Notes: generated by a model not told the origin, from the sequence alone. A stretch of DNA of 64,000 bases from Phycisphaerae bacterium (GCA_030432255.1 JAUIHS010000009.1:1-64000); one strand, 5' to 3'; positions 10,153-18,111 are shown, counted from the first letter of the stretch. Numbers and translations: made by a program.

Positions 10153-10902
10153 ATGGCCGGTCACAGCAAGTGGGCCAATATCAAGCACAAGAAAGCTCGC
10201 GTCGACGCCAAACGCGGCAAGGCTTGGAGCAAGTGCTCCAAGGCGATCATGGTCGCCGCGAAAGAAGGCGGCGGTGATCCCGCGGCGAACCTGAAACTTC
10301 GCTACGCGATCGAAGAAGCCAAGGCCGTGAACATGCCGAAGGACACCATCGAGCGCGCCGTCAAGAAGGGCGCCGGTGAACTGGGCGGAGCGGACTTCGA
10401 ATCCATCCGGTACGAGGGTTACGGCGCAGGGGGCGTCGCCATCATCGTCGATGCGCTCACCGACAACCGCAATCGCACCGCTCCCGAAATGCGTGAGATC
10501 TTCAAGAAAGCGGGAGGCAACCTCGGAGCATCCGGCTGCGTGTCATACAACTTCGAAGCCAAGGGCCTGATACTGATTGAGGAGGACAAGACCTCCGAAG
10601 AACAGATCATGGAACTGGCCATCGAAGCCGGCGCGGAAGACGTCGCCCATGACGAAGGCGCCTGGTCCGTCACCACCGACCCATCCGACTTCCTCTCCGT
10701 GAAGGAAGCCATCGACAACGCCGGCATCGAGACCGCCTCAGCCGAACTGACGATGATCCCGAACCAGATGCAGGAGATCGTCGGTGAAGATGTCGCCAAG
10801 GTCATCCGCCTGATCGACAACCTCGAAGACAACGACGACGTCCAGAAGGTCTACTCCAACCTCCAGGCATCCGACGAAGATCTCGAAGCCGCCCAGGCCT
10901 GA
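10153..10902 (+). CDS. yebC: YebC/TACO1 family protein
   Basis: A full-length 249-residue YebC family protein. It begins with the invariant MAGHSKWANIKHKKARVDAK and contains the conserved FESIRYEGYGAGGVAIIVDA and NRTAPEMREIFKKAGGNLG segments. YebC homologues act as transcription regulators or as factors that help ribosomes translate proline stretches. An AGCGGAGG Shine-Dalgarno sequence ends at about 10148, at normal spacing. It follows the TPR gene by 83 nt and is convergent with the comEA-like gene (24 nt gap). Confidence 0.95.
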   Translation: MAGHSKWANIKHKKARVDAKRGKAWSKCSKAIMVAAKEGGGDPAANLKLRYAIEEAKAVNMPKDTIERAVKKGAGELGGADFESIRYEGYGAGGVAIIVDALTDNRNRTAPEMREIFKKAGGNLGASGCVSYNFEAKGLILIEEDKTSEEQIMELAIEAGAEDVAHDEGAWSVTTDPSDFLSVKEAIDNAGIETASAELTMIPNQMQEIVGEDVAKVIRLIDNLEDNDDVQKVYSNLQASDEDLEAAQA

Positions 10903-10926
10903 TCGGATCCGTCGCCAAAGTTGAAC

Positions 10927-11280
10927 TCAAGGCTCGTGGGACACACGAACCCACGGGCTGATCCGCGCAATCGTGCGCGGACCGATCCCGTGCACATCGT
11001 CGAGATCATCGATACGCCTGAACCTGCCCCGGCGATCGCGCCACTCGATAATCGCACCCGCACGCGACGGGCCAATGCCAGGCAGAACTTCCAGTTCCGC
11101 AGCCGTCGCCGTGTTGACGTCAATCCGCATGTCCGGCCACGAAACCTCGGAACGCATGGCCGACCGCATCGATGCGATACACAGCGCACATGCAAGTGCG
11201 AGCAGGAGGCATCCCGCAATCCGCCCCGCGGCGGACCGGCCCCAGTCCTCAGCCTGACCTGATAAATCCCCGGATCGCAT
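10927..11280 (-). CDS. ComEA-like helix-hairpin-helix DNA-binding protein
   Basis: The 117-residue protein has one N-terminal transmembrane segment (about residues 20-38, AGCLLLALACALCIASM). A ComEA-type double helix-hairpin-helix domain follows: IDVNTATAAELEVLPGIGPS, then GAIIEWRDRRGRF, then HGIGPRTIARI. ComEA receptors are membrane-anchored and bind DNA during natural transformation, but many bacteria use such single-domain proteins for other or unknown roles. It starts 4 nt after the stop of the GH10-like gene, so the two probably share a transcript. Confidence 0.82.
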   Translation of the reverse strand: MRSGDLSGQAEDWGRSAAGRIAGCLLLALACALCIASMRSAMRSEVSWPDMRIDVNTATAAELEVLPGIGPSRAGAIIEWRDRRGRFRRIDDLDDVHGIGPRTIARISPWVRVSHEP

Positions 11281-11283
11281 GGC

Positions 11284-12933
11284 TCATTCCGTCACAGGCG
11301 TGGCAGCCGGTGCCCCTGTGTCCTCCACCGGCGGCAATGTCGTCGGACTTCGCTGACTGAAGTACGCCCCGCTGACATCTGCCAGTCGCCGGAGCGATGC
11401 CTTGGCCCGACCATCCGCGGTGATCAGCCCACCATGAGGCATCTCCGGATTTGCCGTGGTGTCAAAAAGCGCCTGCCAGCACACGGAAGCCACGGGAAAC
11501 TTCGAAAGCGCGATGGACATCGCTTCCGTCATCCACCGTGCCTGCACCGCCTGGTTCCAGGGTCGATGCCAGAAGCCCCCATCCACAAACGACTCATCCC
11601 CTTCATCCTCCCGACGCCGACCCGGGACCGGTGAGTGCGGTGCACCGATCGCCGTGATGTGCAGCGGTAACCCGAGGCCCGCATACTGATCGATGATGTC
11701 GGAAAGCTGCGCCATGTCGCGCGTCGAACGACCCATCTCGCCCTGACCCATCTGGAGGCGAAGCGCAATGCCGTCAATGTTGATACCCGTCTCACGCACC
11801 ATCTCAGCGTAGAACATCGCAGGCACGGCTCCACGCTGATGCGTGCCGTGCTCACCGAAGGGCTGATCGATCTCCACCACGACCTCCGCACCCGGATGCA
11901 GTTTCTTCGTCAGCAACGCAGCGAGCCGCGTGAGATCGAGCATCTGCTCCAGCGAGAACCCGAAGTGCTGGTTGATGTTCACACCGGAAACGATCGTCCA
12001 ACGCGAAACGGTCTTGCGATACCGCGTCACCACGCGCTTCACGTGCTCGTACGCGAACTCGCGGAACGAGTCGTAGTCATGCTGCCAGATGTACAGCCAC
12101 TTCGGAATCGAGCGCGCCGAGAAGTCGAGGATCGGGCCGGCCGCGACACGCTTCTTCCCAACCCGGATGGCCCACTCAATCCACCGGTCGGACAGGTTGA
12201 AGCGATACTTGCCTTCTTCACGCTCGATGTCACGCCAACGCATCGGGCAGTGAATGAACTCAAAATGCCGCGCCACGATCGCCTGCAACGGTTCAGAGAA
12301 CTGATCAACGTGTACCGTGCAACCCAGCGCCGCCGGCAACGGAGGCTGCTCCATGAGATCCACACCATCAAGCGTGTCATCGTCGTCGCTCTCAGGTGAC
12401 GCCGTGCCCACCACCGTGAAGCGACGGTTCAGATCACGTTCCGCGGCCTCAAGCGCCAACTTCTCGCTGGCTTCGATCGCAAGTTCGAGAGCGCGATGGG
12501 CAAGCCTGGCCTGCTCCACGTCGAATCCCCCACCCTCACGCGAACCACTGATGAGAGACTGTGTAAAGAGATCACGCGCTTCATCGAAGCCCTGCATGAC
12601 CGGATCCGTTGTCGGCAGATCAGTCAGCCCCCATGCCTCCAACTTGTTCAGGATCATCATGATCCGGTGACGCGCCAACTCAAGGTTGAGCAGGTACGGC
12701 TCATCCCGCGGAGGGAGAAGGCATGTCTGAAGCGTCAGCAGACCAGGCGCGCCGGCATCAACCTGCAGCGCGATCGCCACCGCATCGGTGGTCTTGCGCG
12801 GGCAGACGATCATGCCCTCCTCAAAACACACCGTCGCAGGGACCGCGTACCCCTCTTTGCAGATGAGGTGCGCGTGCCTGAGCGGCCACTCGCGGGCAGG
12901 ACCCGCATCATCGAAAACAGCAAATCTGATCAT
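11284..12933 (-). CDS. GH10 (endo-1,4-beta-xylanase)-like protein lacking both catalytic glutamates
   Basis: The 549-residue protein starts at ATG 12933; the frame extends upstream to 13074 into the purC promoter and was rejected. The N-terminal 170 residues are of unknown type. From about residue 200 the chain follows the GH10 TIM-barrel pattern, including the HCPMRWRDIEREEGKYRFN strand/helix motif, HVKRVVTRYRKTVSRWTIV, INIDGIALRLQ and a C-terminal WQALFDTTANPEMPHGGLI. The acid/base glutamate of the family WDVVNE motif is replaced (WTIVSG, Gly317), and the nucleophile of ITEL is replaced (ITAI, Ala428). No signal peptide is visible. It is therefore probably a cytoplasmic non-hydrolytic GH10-fold protein. 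It leads a two-gene unit with the comEA-like gene and is divergent from purC. Confidence 0.75.
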   Translation of the reverse strand: MIRFAVFDDAGPAREWPLRHAHLICKEGYAVPATVCFEEGMIVCPRKTTDAVAIALQVDAGAPGLLTLQTCLLPPRDEPYLLNLELARHRIMMILNKLEAWGLTDLPTTDPVMQGFDEARDLFTQSLISGSREGGGFDVEQARLAHRALELAIEASEKLALEAAERDLNRRFTVVGTASPESDDDDTLDGVDLMEQPPLPAALGCTVHVDQFSEPLQAIVARHFEFIHCPMRWRDIEREEGKYRFNLSDRWIEWAIRVGKKRVAAGPILDFSARSIPKWLYIWQHDYDSFREFAYEHVKRVVTRYRKTVSRWTIVSGVNINQHFGFSLEQMLDLTRLAALLTKKLHPGAEVVVEIDQPFGEHGTHQRGAVPAMFYAEMVRETGINIDGIALRLQMGQGEMGRSTRDMAQLSDIIDQYAGLGLPLHITAIGAPHSPVPGRRREDEGDESFVDGGFWHRPWNQAVQARWMTEAMSIALSKFPVASVCWQALFDTTANPEMPHGGLITADGRAKASLRRLADVSGAYFSQRSPTTLPPVEDTGAPAATPVTE

Positions 12934-13037
12934 GCAATCACAGTGCGGGAGGGAATGGAGCCGAACGGAAGACCTGATTCTATCGAAACTTCGGAGAACG
13001 CACCCTCCCACACTTCGGTTTGAATCAGTCCGATTGG

Positions 13038-13043
13038 TATCCT
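13038..13043 (+). promoter_or_regulatory. -10-like box of purC (leaderless)
   Basis: TATCCT ends 7 nt before the purC ATG at 13051, and no Shine-Dalgarno sequence is present. A transcript would start at or next to the start codon. The matching -35 region is weak (TTCGGT about 18 nt upstream). Confidence 0.5.
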
Positions 13044-13050
13044 GACCCGC

Positions 13051-13971
13051 ATGAGCACCATCGTCGAAACACATCTACCGCTCGAGGGCCGTCGTCAGGG
13101 CAAAGTTCGGGATATCTACGAACTGCCCGGCAACAGACTACTCATCGTTGCGAGCGATCGGATTTCCGCCTTCGACGTCGTCCTGCCGACGCCGATGCCG
13201 GGCAAGGGCCAGATGCTCACCGACATCTCCACGCAGTGGTTCCGACACATCGAGTCCCTCGGACTCTGCAAAACGCACCTGCTCTCCCTCGATCCCGCCG
13301 AGATCCCCGGACTCTCCCAACAGGAGGCCGCCGACCTCGAGGGACGGATCATGATCTCCCGGCGCTGCCGCGTCGTGCCCGTCGAGTGTGTCGTCCGTGG
13401 CTACATCGAGGGTTCCGGGTGGAAGGAGTATCAGCGCGATGGTTCGGTCTGCGGCATCGCAATGCCCGAAGGACTCCGCCGCGGCGATGCACTACCGGAA
13501 CCGATCTTCACACCGGCGACGAAGGCGGAGATCGGCGAGCACGACGAGAACATTGATTTTGATCGCGCGTGTGACATCGCGGGCGTCGACACGATGAGTC
13601 GGCTGCGCGATCTGAGTCTCACGATCTACAACGCCGGCGTCGAATACGCGCGCGAGCGCGGCATCATCCTCGCTGACACGAAGTTCGAGTTCGGTTTCCC
13701 GGTCGACGCCGACGGCAACGACACCGGTGAAGCGCCGATCCTGATTGATGAGGTGCTGACGCCGGACTCATCACGCTACTGGGACGTCAATACCTGGACG
13801 CCGGGACAGGAGCAGCAGAGCTTCGACAAACAGTTCGTGCGCGAGTACCTGCTGAAGCTTGTCGCCGCCGGACAGTGGGACAAGACGGCCCCGGGACCGG
13901 AACTGCCCGACGAAGTGATCAAGGGAACGCTCGAACGATACCGAGACGTGCGCAAGCGGTTGTTTGGGTAA
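13051..13971 (+). CDS. purC: phosphoribosylaminoimidazole-succinocarboxamide synthase (SAICAR synthetase)
   Basis: PurC joins CAIR and aspartate with ATP to form SAICAR in purine synthesis. The 306-residue protein is of the longer eukaryote/bacterial form: GRRQGKVRDIYELPGNRLLI at the N-terminus, ASDRISAFDVVLPTPMPGKG, VPVECVVRGYIEGSGWKEYQ, FTPATKAEIGEHDENIDF and a C-terminal LIDEVLTPDSSRYW that contributes to the active site. All expected family blocks are present. It stands alone, divergent from the GH10-like gene, and is followed by palindromic element A. Confidence 0.96.
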   Translation: MSTIVETHLPLEGRRQGKVRDIYELPGNRLLIVASDRISAFDVVLPTPMPGKGQMLTDISTQWFRHIESLGLCKTHLLSLDPAEIPGLSQQEAADLEGRIMISRRCRVVPVECVVRGYIEGSGWKEYQRDGSVCGIAMPEGLRRGDALPEPIFTPATKAEIGEHDENIDFDRACDIAGVDTMSRLRDLSLTIYNAGVEYARERGIILADTKFEFGFPVDADGNDTGEAPILIDEVLTPDSSRYWDVNTWTPGQEQQSFDKQFVREYLLKLVAAGQWDKTAPGPELPDEVIKGTLERYRDVRKRLFG

Positions 13972-14002
13972 GCTCGGGATACGGGACACGGGAGCCGGGA
14001 GC

Positions 14003-14180
14003 CGGGTTGGATTGCCTTCGGCAGACATCATCAGGAGCTCCCGCTCCGCCGCTCTCATCTATTGAGTTATGTTCAGTTCGAAAGAGATTGCGAACAACCG
14101 CTCGAACGGGAGTGTGGTTGTCACTGCCAAACGCTGGAGCGGAAGCTCCTCAGGTTCTCTGCCAAAGGCAATCCAACCCG
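14003..14180. repeat. palindromic repeat element A
   Basis: The arms 14003-14052 and 14131-14180 are inverted copies with about 80 percent identity. Each runs from CGGGTTGGATTGCCT through a TTCGGC-like core to GGAGCT(T/C)CCGCTCC. Outside the arms lie G-rich tandem units on the left (CGGGAGC type, 13982-14006) and their degenerate complement on the right (to about 14209). The 78-nt spacer has no gene. It sits between the converging purC and coiled-coil genes, so as RNA it could form a long hairpin that ends both transcripts. The core matches elements B and C. Confidence 0.75.
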
Positions 14181-14211
14181 TGCCCCGATTCCCGACTCCC
14201 GATCCCCGAGC

Positions 14212-15039
14212 TCACTTTCTCTCCACAATCGACTGCGGCTTCAACTCCCAGACGAACTCGGCGAAGGGGCCGATGAAGGGCGGGGTGTTGAGGAGGCCTT
14301 CCTCGGTCCGCTCAGGGTTCAGGTTGGGCTCCACGGCGAAAAGAGCACGCAGGTTCCAGTGCGTCGTCTCGGGCTTGTCCGCCACGCGGCGGAGATAGCG
14401 CGCAGACATTTCGGCGCGGACCGTATCGCCCCACGCGCCTCCGGTATCGGGATTGAGCACCTGGAATTCGAGCACCATGTCGCGACCGTTGGAGTCCTTG
14501 ACGGCTTCCACAGCGAGGACCTCGATTTCCCACTCGACCGTGCGGCGGTAGCTCGTCGACATCTTGCGGGCCCAGAGACGCACCTCGCGCGTGCGCTGCT
14601 GACGCTCTGAATCGGTTCGCGGCGTGTCATCGCCGAACTCCTCCGCGTACGAGGCGACCAGGGCAGCGAGCATCGAGTCCGGACAGGCGAAGGGATCCTC
14701 GGGAAGCGGCTCTTCCGGGGCGCTGCTGGCAGGACCCGACGTCGCATCGGGCGACTCGCCGCTGCGCAGCGCAGCATTCTCCTTCAAAAGGCGCTGCACC
14801 TCTTCACCCATGCGAGCCATCTGCGCCCGAAAGGCCTCGGTGAGTTCCGCAGTCTTCGTCTCGTGCGCCTCCCGCTCCGTCTCAAGTTGCGCCTCCAACT
14901 GCGCGATGCGCTCACGCAACTGATCATTCTCGCGGCGAAGATCATTGAGACTCTGTCCCGACTGCGCCCGAGCGACGCCGGCAGCGGCGAGGAGAGCGAT
15001 GAGCAGGGTGAGACACGGCCAGATTCGTGGAGTTGTCAT
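14212..15039 (-). CDS. secreted or periplasmic coiled-coil protein, unknown function
   Basis: The 275-residue protein starts at ATG 15039 with a signal peptide (residues about 1-24, LTLLIALLAAAGVARAQ). A heptad-rich coiled coil follows at about residues 28-80 (LNDLRRENDQLRERIAQLEA), then a Pro/Ser linker, and a C-terminal domain of mixed sequence (about 115-275, RTVEWEIEVLAVEAVKDSNG). No family is recognised. The start is backed by the signal peptide and by a TACACT box 6 nt upstream; the frame extends further to 15174 without support. Confidence 0.75.
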   Translation of the reverse strand: MTTPRIWPCLTLLIALLAAAGVARAQSGQSLNDLRRENDQLRERIAQLEAQLETEREAHETKTAELTEAFRAQMARMGEEVQRLLKENAALRSGESPDATSGPASSAPEEPLPEDPFACPDSMLAALVASYAEEFGDDTPRTDSERQQRTREVRLWARKMSTSYRRTVEWEIEVLAVEAVKDSNGRDMVLEFQVLNPDTGGAWGDTVRAEMSARYLRRVADKPETTHWNLRALFAVEPNLNPERTEEGLLNTPPFIGPFAEFVWELKPQSIVERK

Positions 15040-15045
15040 CGGGGT

Positions 15046-15051
15046 AGTGTA
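15046..15051 (-). promoter_or_regulatory. -10-like box of the coiled-coil gene (leaderless)
   Basis: On the reverse strand TACACT is followed by 6 nt and then the ATG at 15039. There is no Shine-Dalgarno sequence, so the mRNA is probably leaderless. Confidence 0.45.
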
Positions 15052-15196
15052 GGGATGGGGCATGGGAGGTGGGGTACCAGCCATCGGGAGCCGCGGCGAT
15101 GTTCCACCGGGTTCCTCCCCTCCAGACCATGGCCCAAGCCACCTGGCCCGCGACTCCGCTTCTCTCGTGATCACCCAAAAATAACCAATACAAATC

Positions 15197-15225
15197 TTGC
15201 CTTATCGCCAGATTGTTCGTATCAT
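15197..15225 (+). promoter_or_regulatory. sigma70-type promoter overlapped by an inverted repeat
   Basis: TTGCCT (15197-15202) and TATCAT (15220-15225) are spaced by 17 nt in a locally AT-rich patch. GTTCGT (15215-15220) and ACGAAC (15233-15238) form a dyad centred just downstream of the -10 box, a likely operator position. It serves the gene at 15275, which may encode an HTH protein, so autoregulation is possible. Confidence 0.6.
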
Positions 15226-15274
15226 GATCGTCACGAACACAATCCACTCAAACGCTGTCCGCGGAGGCCACACC

Positions 15275-15781
15275 ATGATCGCACTCAACGACCCGCAGCG
15301 CACTCGCCTCTTCGCCGAACTCTTCGAGTCCGACACACCCATCCACGACATCGTCGACCAGTACAGCATCCCGCTCGACGAACTCCTCGACTGGGTCGAA
15401 TCGCCCGACATCCAGAAACGCATCCAGCGATTCCTCGCACTCGCGGCACTCCGCGCCAAGACCGCACTCGCCGCGACCCGTTCCGCCGCCATCGCCACCC
15501 TCAACCGCGCCACCACCGTCGGCGACATCGCCGAATCCACGCGCAAGGCCGCCGCCCAACTCCTCAGAACCCGAGCCGAAACCCTCGACCCCCCGGACCC
15601 CGTCCCGCTCCCGGACCCAATCCCGGACGACACACCCGCGCCCCTCGAAGTGCGCACCAACCAATCGGATCCGCCCACGCCCAGCGCCTCGCACCTCGCG
15701 CCCCACACCAACCAGTTCCGCTCTGACCGCCTTGCCAATCGAAAATCCAGACCCCGCTACAAGAAACGCAAGGCATCCTGA
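15275..15781 (+). CDS. putative helix-turn-helix protein, unknown function
   Basis: The 168-residue protein starts at ATG 15275 after a GCGGAGG ribosome site. Residues about 21-45 (TPIHDIVDQYSIPLDELLDW) have the length and pattern of a helix-turn-helix, followed by an Ala-rich helix (about 50-105). A Pro/Asp-rich linker leads to a basic tail (NRKSRPRYKKRKAS). The pattern recalls small DNA-binding proteins such as phage terminase small subunits, but no family is certain. The coding strand is extremely C-rich. A strong promoter with an overlapping dyad lies upstream. Confidence 0.65.
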   Translation: MIALNDPQRTRLFAELFESDTPIHDIVDQYSIPLDELLDWVESPDIQKRIQRFLALAALRAKTALAATRSAAIATLNRATTVGDIAESTRKAAAQLLRTRAETLDPPDPVPLPDPIPDDTPAPLEVRTNQSDPPTPSASHLAPHTNQFRSDRLANRKSRPRYKKRKAS

Positions 15782-15910
15782 ATACCAAACACCTTGACCC
15801 CTCACCGCCCCCAAGCGCGGCGCCGCGATCTGACGGTCATTCGCACCCATGGGGCTTGATGCTATGGTACGGTTGGCCGCGCGATCGATGCCATCTCTGC
15901 ACCGAGAATC

Positions 15911-16900
15911 ATGATGCTGCTCAGCGGCGGCAATGACCGCCCCAGGAAACCCGAAGACCTCATCGACAGCCGACTCATGGCGCGGCTCGATCGAATTGAC
16001 GTGCGCTCGCGGCGTATCTTTGCAGGACGAATGCAGGGTGAGCGGCGTTCCAAGGCCCGCGGGCAGTCGGTCGAGTTCGAAGACTTTCGCGACTACGTTC
16101 CCGGTGACGACCTGCGCTTCATCGACTGGAATGTTTATGCCCGACTCGATCGACTCATCATCAAGATCTTTCTCGAAGAGGAAGACCTCGCGATGCATCT
16201 CGTGGTGGATGCCTCCACCAGTATGGATGCCGGAAAGCCCTCCAAGCTGACGTTCGCGGCACGCCTCGCCATGGCGCTCGCCTATGTCGGGCTGGTGAAC
16301 CAGAACCGCGTGGCGGTGAGTGTCATGGGATTGCCAGGTCAGAACGGACTATTGCACCTGGGCGATCGCCGGGGGCGCCGGCATGTGCATCGCGTAGGCC
16401 AGTTCCTGCTGGAATCGATGTGGTCGGAGGAGGTCGTGCGAGCGCGTGCCGCGACAGGCGCCCCGGGGCCGGGCGGCGACTTCACGGGCGCATTGACATC
16501 GATCGCAAGGCGTCGCTCAGGCAAGGGCGTGATGGTCCTGCTCTCCGACATGCTGGCGCCGGAGGGCTACGAGACGGGGCTGCGGAACCTCGCGGCGACA
16601 GGCGGCTACGACATCTGGGTGCTGCAGACGCTCAGCCCCTCGGAGATCGATCCGGCGCTGGACGTCGAAGCGGGCCTGACCGGAGACCTGCGCATCCTCG
16701 ATGCCGAAACGGGCCGCGCAACTGAGATCACAATGACAAACGCCCTGATCGCGAAGTACCGCAAGCGACTGAAGACGTGGTGCGATGAAATCAATGCGTA
16801 CTGCCTGGCCCGCGAAATGAATCACCTGCTGATCCGGTCCGATGCAGACCTGGACCGAGTCATCGTGGACACACTGCGCCGGCGAGGGATGGTGGGGTAG
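15911..16900 (+). CDS. DUF58 domain protein (vWA-like)
   Basis: The 329-residue protein carries the DUF58 signature near residues 55-80 (VEFEDFRDYVPGDDLRFIDW), which includes the family YxPGDxxRxIxW motif. A von Willebrand A-like fold follows with HLVVDASTSMDAG (MIDAS-type DxSxS). DUF58 proteins usually sit beside MoxR AAA ATPases and act in envelope assembly or stress systems. No MoxR gene is in this window. The start may be ATG 15911 or ATG 15914. Confidence 0.88.
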   Translation: MMLLSGGNDRPRKPEDLIDSRLMARLDRIDVRSRRIFAGRMQGERRSKARGQSVEFEDFRDYVPGDDLRFIDWNVYARLDRLIIKIFLEEEDLAMHLVVDASTSMDAGKPSKLTFAARLAMALAYVGLVNQNRVAVSVMGLPGQNGLLHLGDRRGRRHVHRVGQFLLESMWSEEVVRARAATGAPGPGGDFTGALTSIARRRSGKGVMVLLSDMLAPEGYETGLRNLAATGGYDIWVLQTLSPSEIDPALDVEAGLTGDLRILDAETGRATEITMTNALIAKYRKRLKTWCDEINAYCLAREMNHLLIRSDADLDRVIVDTLRRRGMVG

Positions 16901-16933
16901 GCGAGGGAATGGGGAACAGGGATGAGGGATGGA

Positions 16934-16967
16934 GCCTTCGGCAGAGTATCTGGGGAGCTTCCGCTTC
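16934..16967 (+). repeat. single arm of the palindromic family (element C)
   Basis: GCCTTCGGCAGAG at 16934 and GGAGCTTCCGCTT at 16954-16966 match the core of elements A and B. G-rich tandem sequence (16903-16930) precedes it, directly after the DUF58 stop. No inverted partner is visible, so this looks like a half element between two converging genes. Confidence 0.6.
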
Positions 16968-16991
16968 AGGTCGCGAGAGTCTGGATTGGAG

Positions 16992-17180
16992 TCATTTCCT
17001 TTGCTGCTTTCTCAGGCGGCGGTCGATCGCACCGAGAATGCCGTAAAGCGTGACTGCCCCTCCGACGACGATCGTGGATGAGATGATGAGTGGGAGTCCA
17101 GTGAGGCGGCTGACCCACGCGACAAGCGCCCCGAGGACCGTGAAGATGATGATGAACATGATCAGTTCGATGATGTTCAT
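16992..17180 (-). CDS. small membrane protein, unknown function
   Basis: The 62-residue protein has two predicted transmembrane helices (about 3-25 and 32-50) and a basic end (RRLRKQQRK), consistent with a cytoplasmic C-terminus. No family is recognised. It lies downstream of the TPR-YggX gene on the same strand with a short repeat-containing spacer (17181-17226). Confidence 0.6.
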   Translation of the reverse strand: MNIIELIMFIIIFTVLGALVAWVSRLTGLPLIISSTIVVGGAVTLYGILGAIDRRLRKQQRK

Positions 17181-17198
17181 TCGATGATCCCGTCAATC

Positions 17199-17231
17199 CA
17201 GCCACCAGCTACCAGCCACCAACCACCTACC
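17199..17231. repeat. CCAGCCACCAGCTACC tandem repeat
   Basis: Imperfect 7-10 nt units of the CCAGCCACCA type run up to and include the TPR-YggX stop codon (17227-17229). The same unit forms the outer arms of the element around the S23-like gene at 46.1-46.6 kb. Confidence 0.6.
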
Positions 17232-17844
17232 GCCCCAGCTTCTCCAGCAGTTCATCAGTCAGGCCGAGGTACTCGTACATGTAGCGGTCGTACGTGGCTG
17301 AGTCTTCTTCACGGGACAGGTCGAGGCGGAGTTCGTTGATAACCTTGGTGCCCTGGCCGATCCAGTCGTTCCACGTTTCGCGCGAGATGTGTTCGCGGAT
17401 CCACTCGCCGATCGCACCCTTGAAGGGTGGGTCCTCCATCTGGGTGCCGGGCCGGCCCGACTGCTGGCAGATGAAGCTGCCTTCGGGGATGGTCTCCTCG
17501 GGCGCGTCCGTGACTTCGGGAGGAGCTTCACCGATCGCTTCAAAGAGTTCGGCCATGGCGCGCTTGGGCATCAGGTCGCCCTTCACGGTCGCAACCTCGT
17601 AGCCCGTGCGCAGCATGCTCAGGGCGTCGCCGCGGCGGTCGACCTGGATGAGGCTGGCAGCGCCCAGTTGGTACGCCTTGCTCATATCGGGGTTGGCCGT
17701 GATGCAGCGCTGAAAAGCGGCAGCGGCGTCGTCGTGACGTCCGGCCTGTGCGTAGGCGGAGCCGAGCGAGAAGTGTGCCATCTCGTTGTCAGGGTCGGCC
17801 TGGGCCATGTTTTCAAACTGCGCGATTCTCTGATCGAGGTCCAT
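17227..17844 (-). CDS. TPR protein fused to an Fe(2+)-trafficking (YggX) domain
   Basis: The 205-residue protein starts at ATG 17844 behind a GGAGAA site; an upstream extension to 17922 runs through a repeat and was rejected. Residues about 1-75 contain two TPR-like units (DNEMAHFSLGSAYAQAGRHD). Residues about 120-205 match YggX, including IREHISRETWNDWIGQGTKV and the INELRLDLS stretch, with one Cys near the start of the domain (FICQQSGRPG), as in YggX. YggX proteins protect Fe-S clusters and are linked to iron trafficking; they are normally stand-alone proteins of about 90 residues. It is divergent from the zincin gene, with element B between them. Confidence 0.82.
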   Translation of the reverse strand: MDLDQRIAQFENMAQADPDNEMAHFSLGSAYAQAGRHDDAAAAFQRCITANPDMSKAYQLGAASLIQVDRRGDALSMLRTGYEVATVKGDLMPKRAMAELFEAIGEAPPEVTDAPEETIPEGSFICQQSGRPGTQMEDPPFKGAIGEWIREHISRETWNDWIGQGTKVINELRLDLSREEDSATYDRYMYEYLGLTDELLEKLGR

Positions 17845-17896
17845 GTTTTCTCCGTGGGTGGCATGGGGTGGAATGGACATCATAGGGCAGGACGAA

Positions 17897-18086
17897 GGCA
17901 TCGGGCACCCGGCATCCGGCATCCGGGTTTGTGCGCCTTCGGCGTGAGACTTGTAGAGCTACCGCTCCTTGACTGTCTGCCGAGACGAAATTGAACCCTG
18001 AGCATTCACCAGCGGAGCGGAAGCTCCTCCAGATTCTCCGCCGAAGGCGCACAACCCCGGGTGCCGGATGCCCAATGCCCGATGCC
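17897..18086. repeat. palindromic repeat element B
   Basis: Arms 17897-17974 and 18008-18086 are long inverted copies. The outer 30 nt consist of GGCATC/CCGG tandem units, followed by TTGTGCGCCTTCGGCG and ending with the GGAGCTTCCGCTCC core. The spacer is only about 33 nt. It fills most of the 267-nt region between the divergent TPR-YggX and zincin genes, and the right arm ends 14 nt before the zincin -10-like box. It shares core and plan with element A. Confidence 0.8.
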
Positions 18087-18099
18087 TACACATCTGTCC

Positions 18100-18105
18100 T
18101 ATGCT
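18100..18105 (+). promoter_or_regulatory. -10-like box of the zincin gene (leaderless)
   Basis: TATGCT is followed by 6 nt and then ATG at 18112. There is no Shine-Dalgarno sequence. Any -35 sequence would lie at the end of palindromic element B. Confidence 0.5.
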
Positions 18106-18111
18106 GTCGTC

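Noticed and set aside
10934-10958. CGTGGG-CCCACG hairpin at the yebC/comEA junction
   Set aside because: It lies within the comEA-like coding sequence and has no T tract, so it was not called a terminator.
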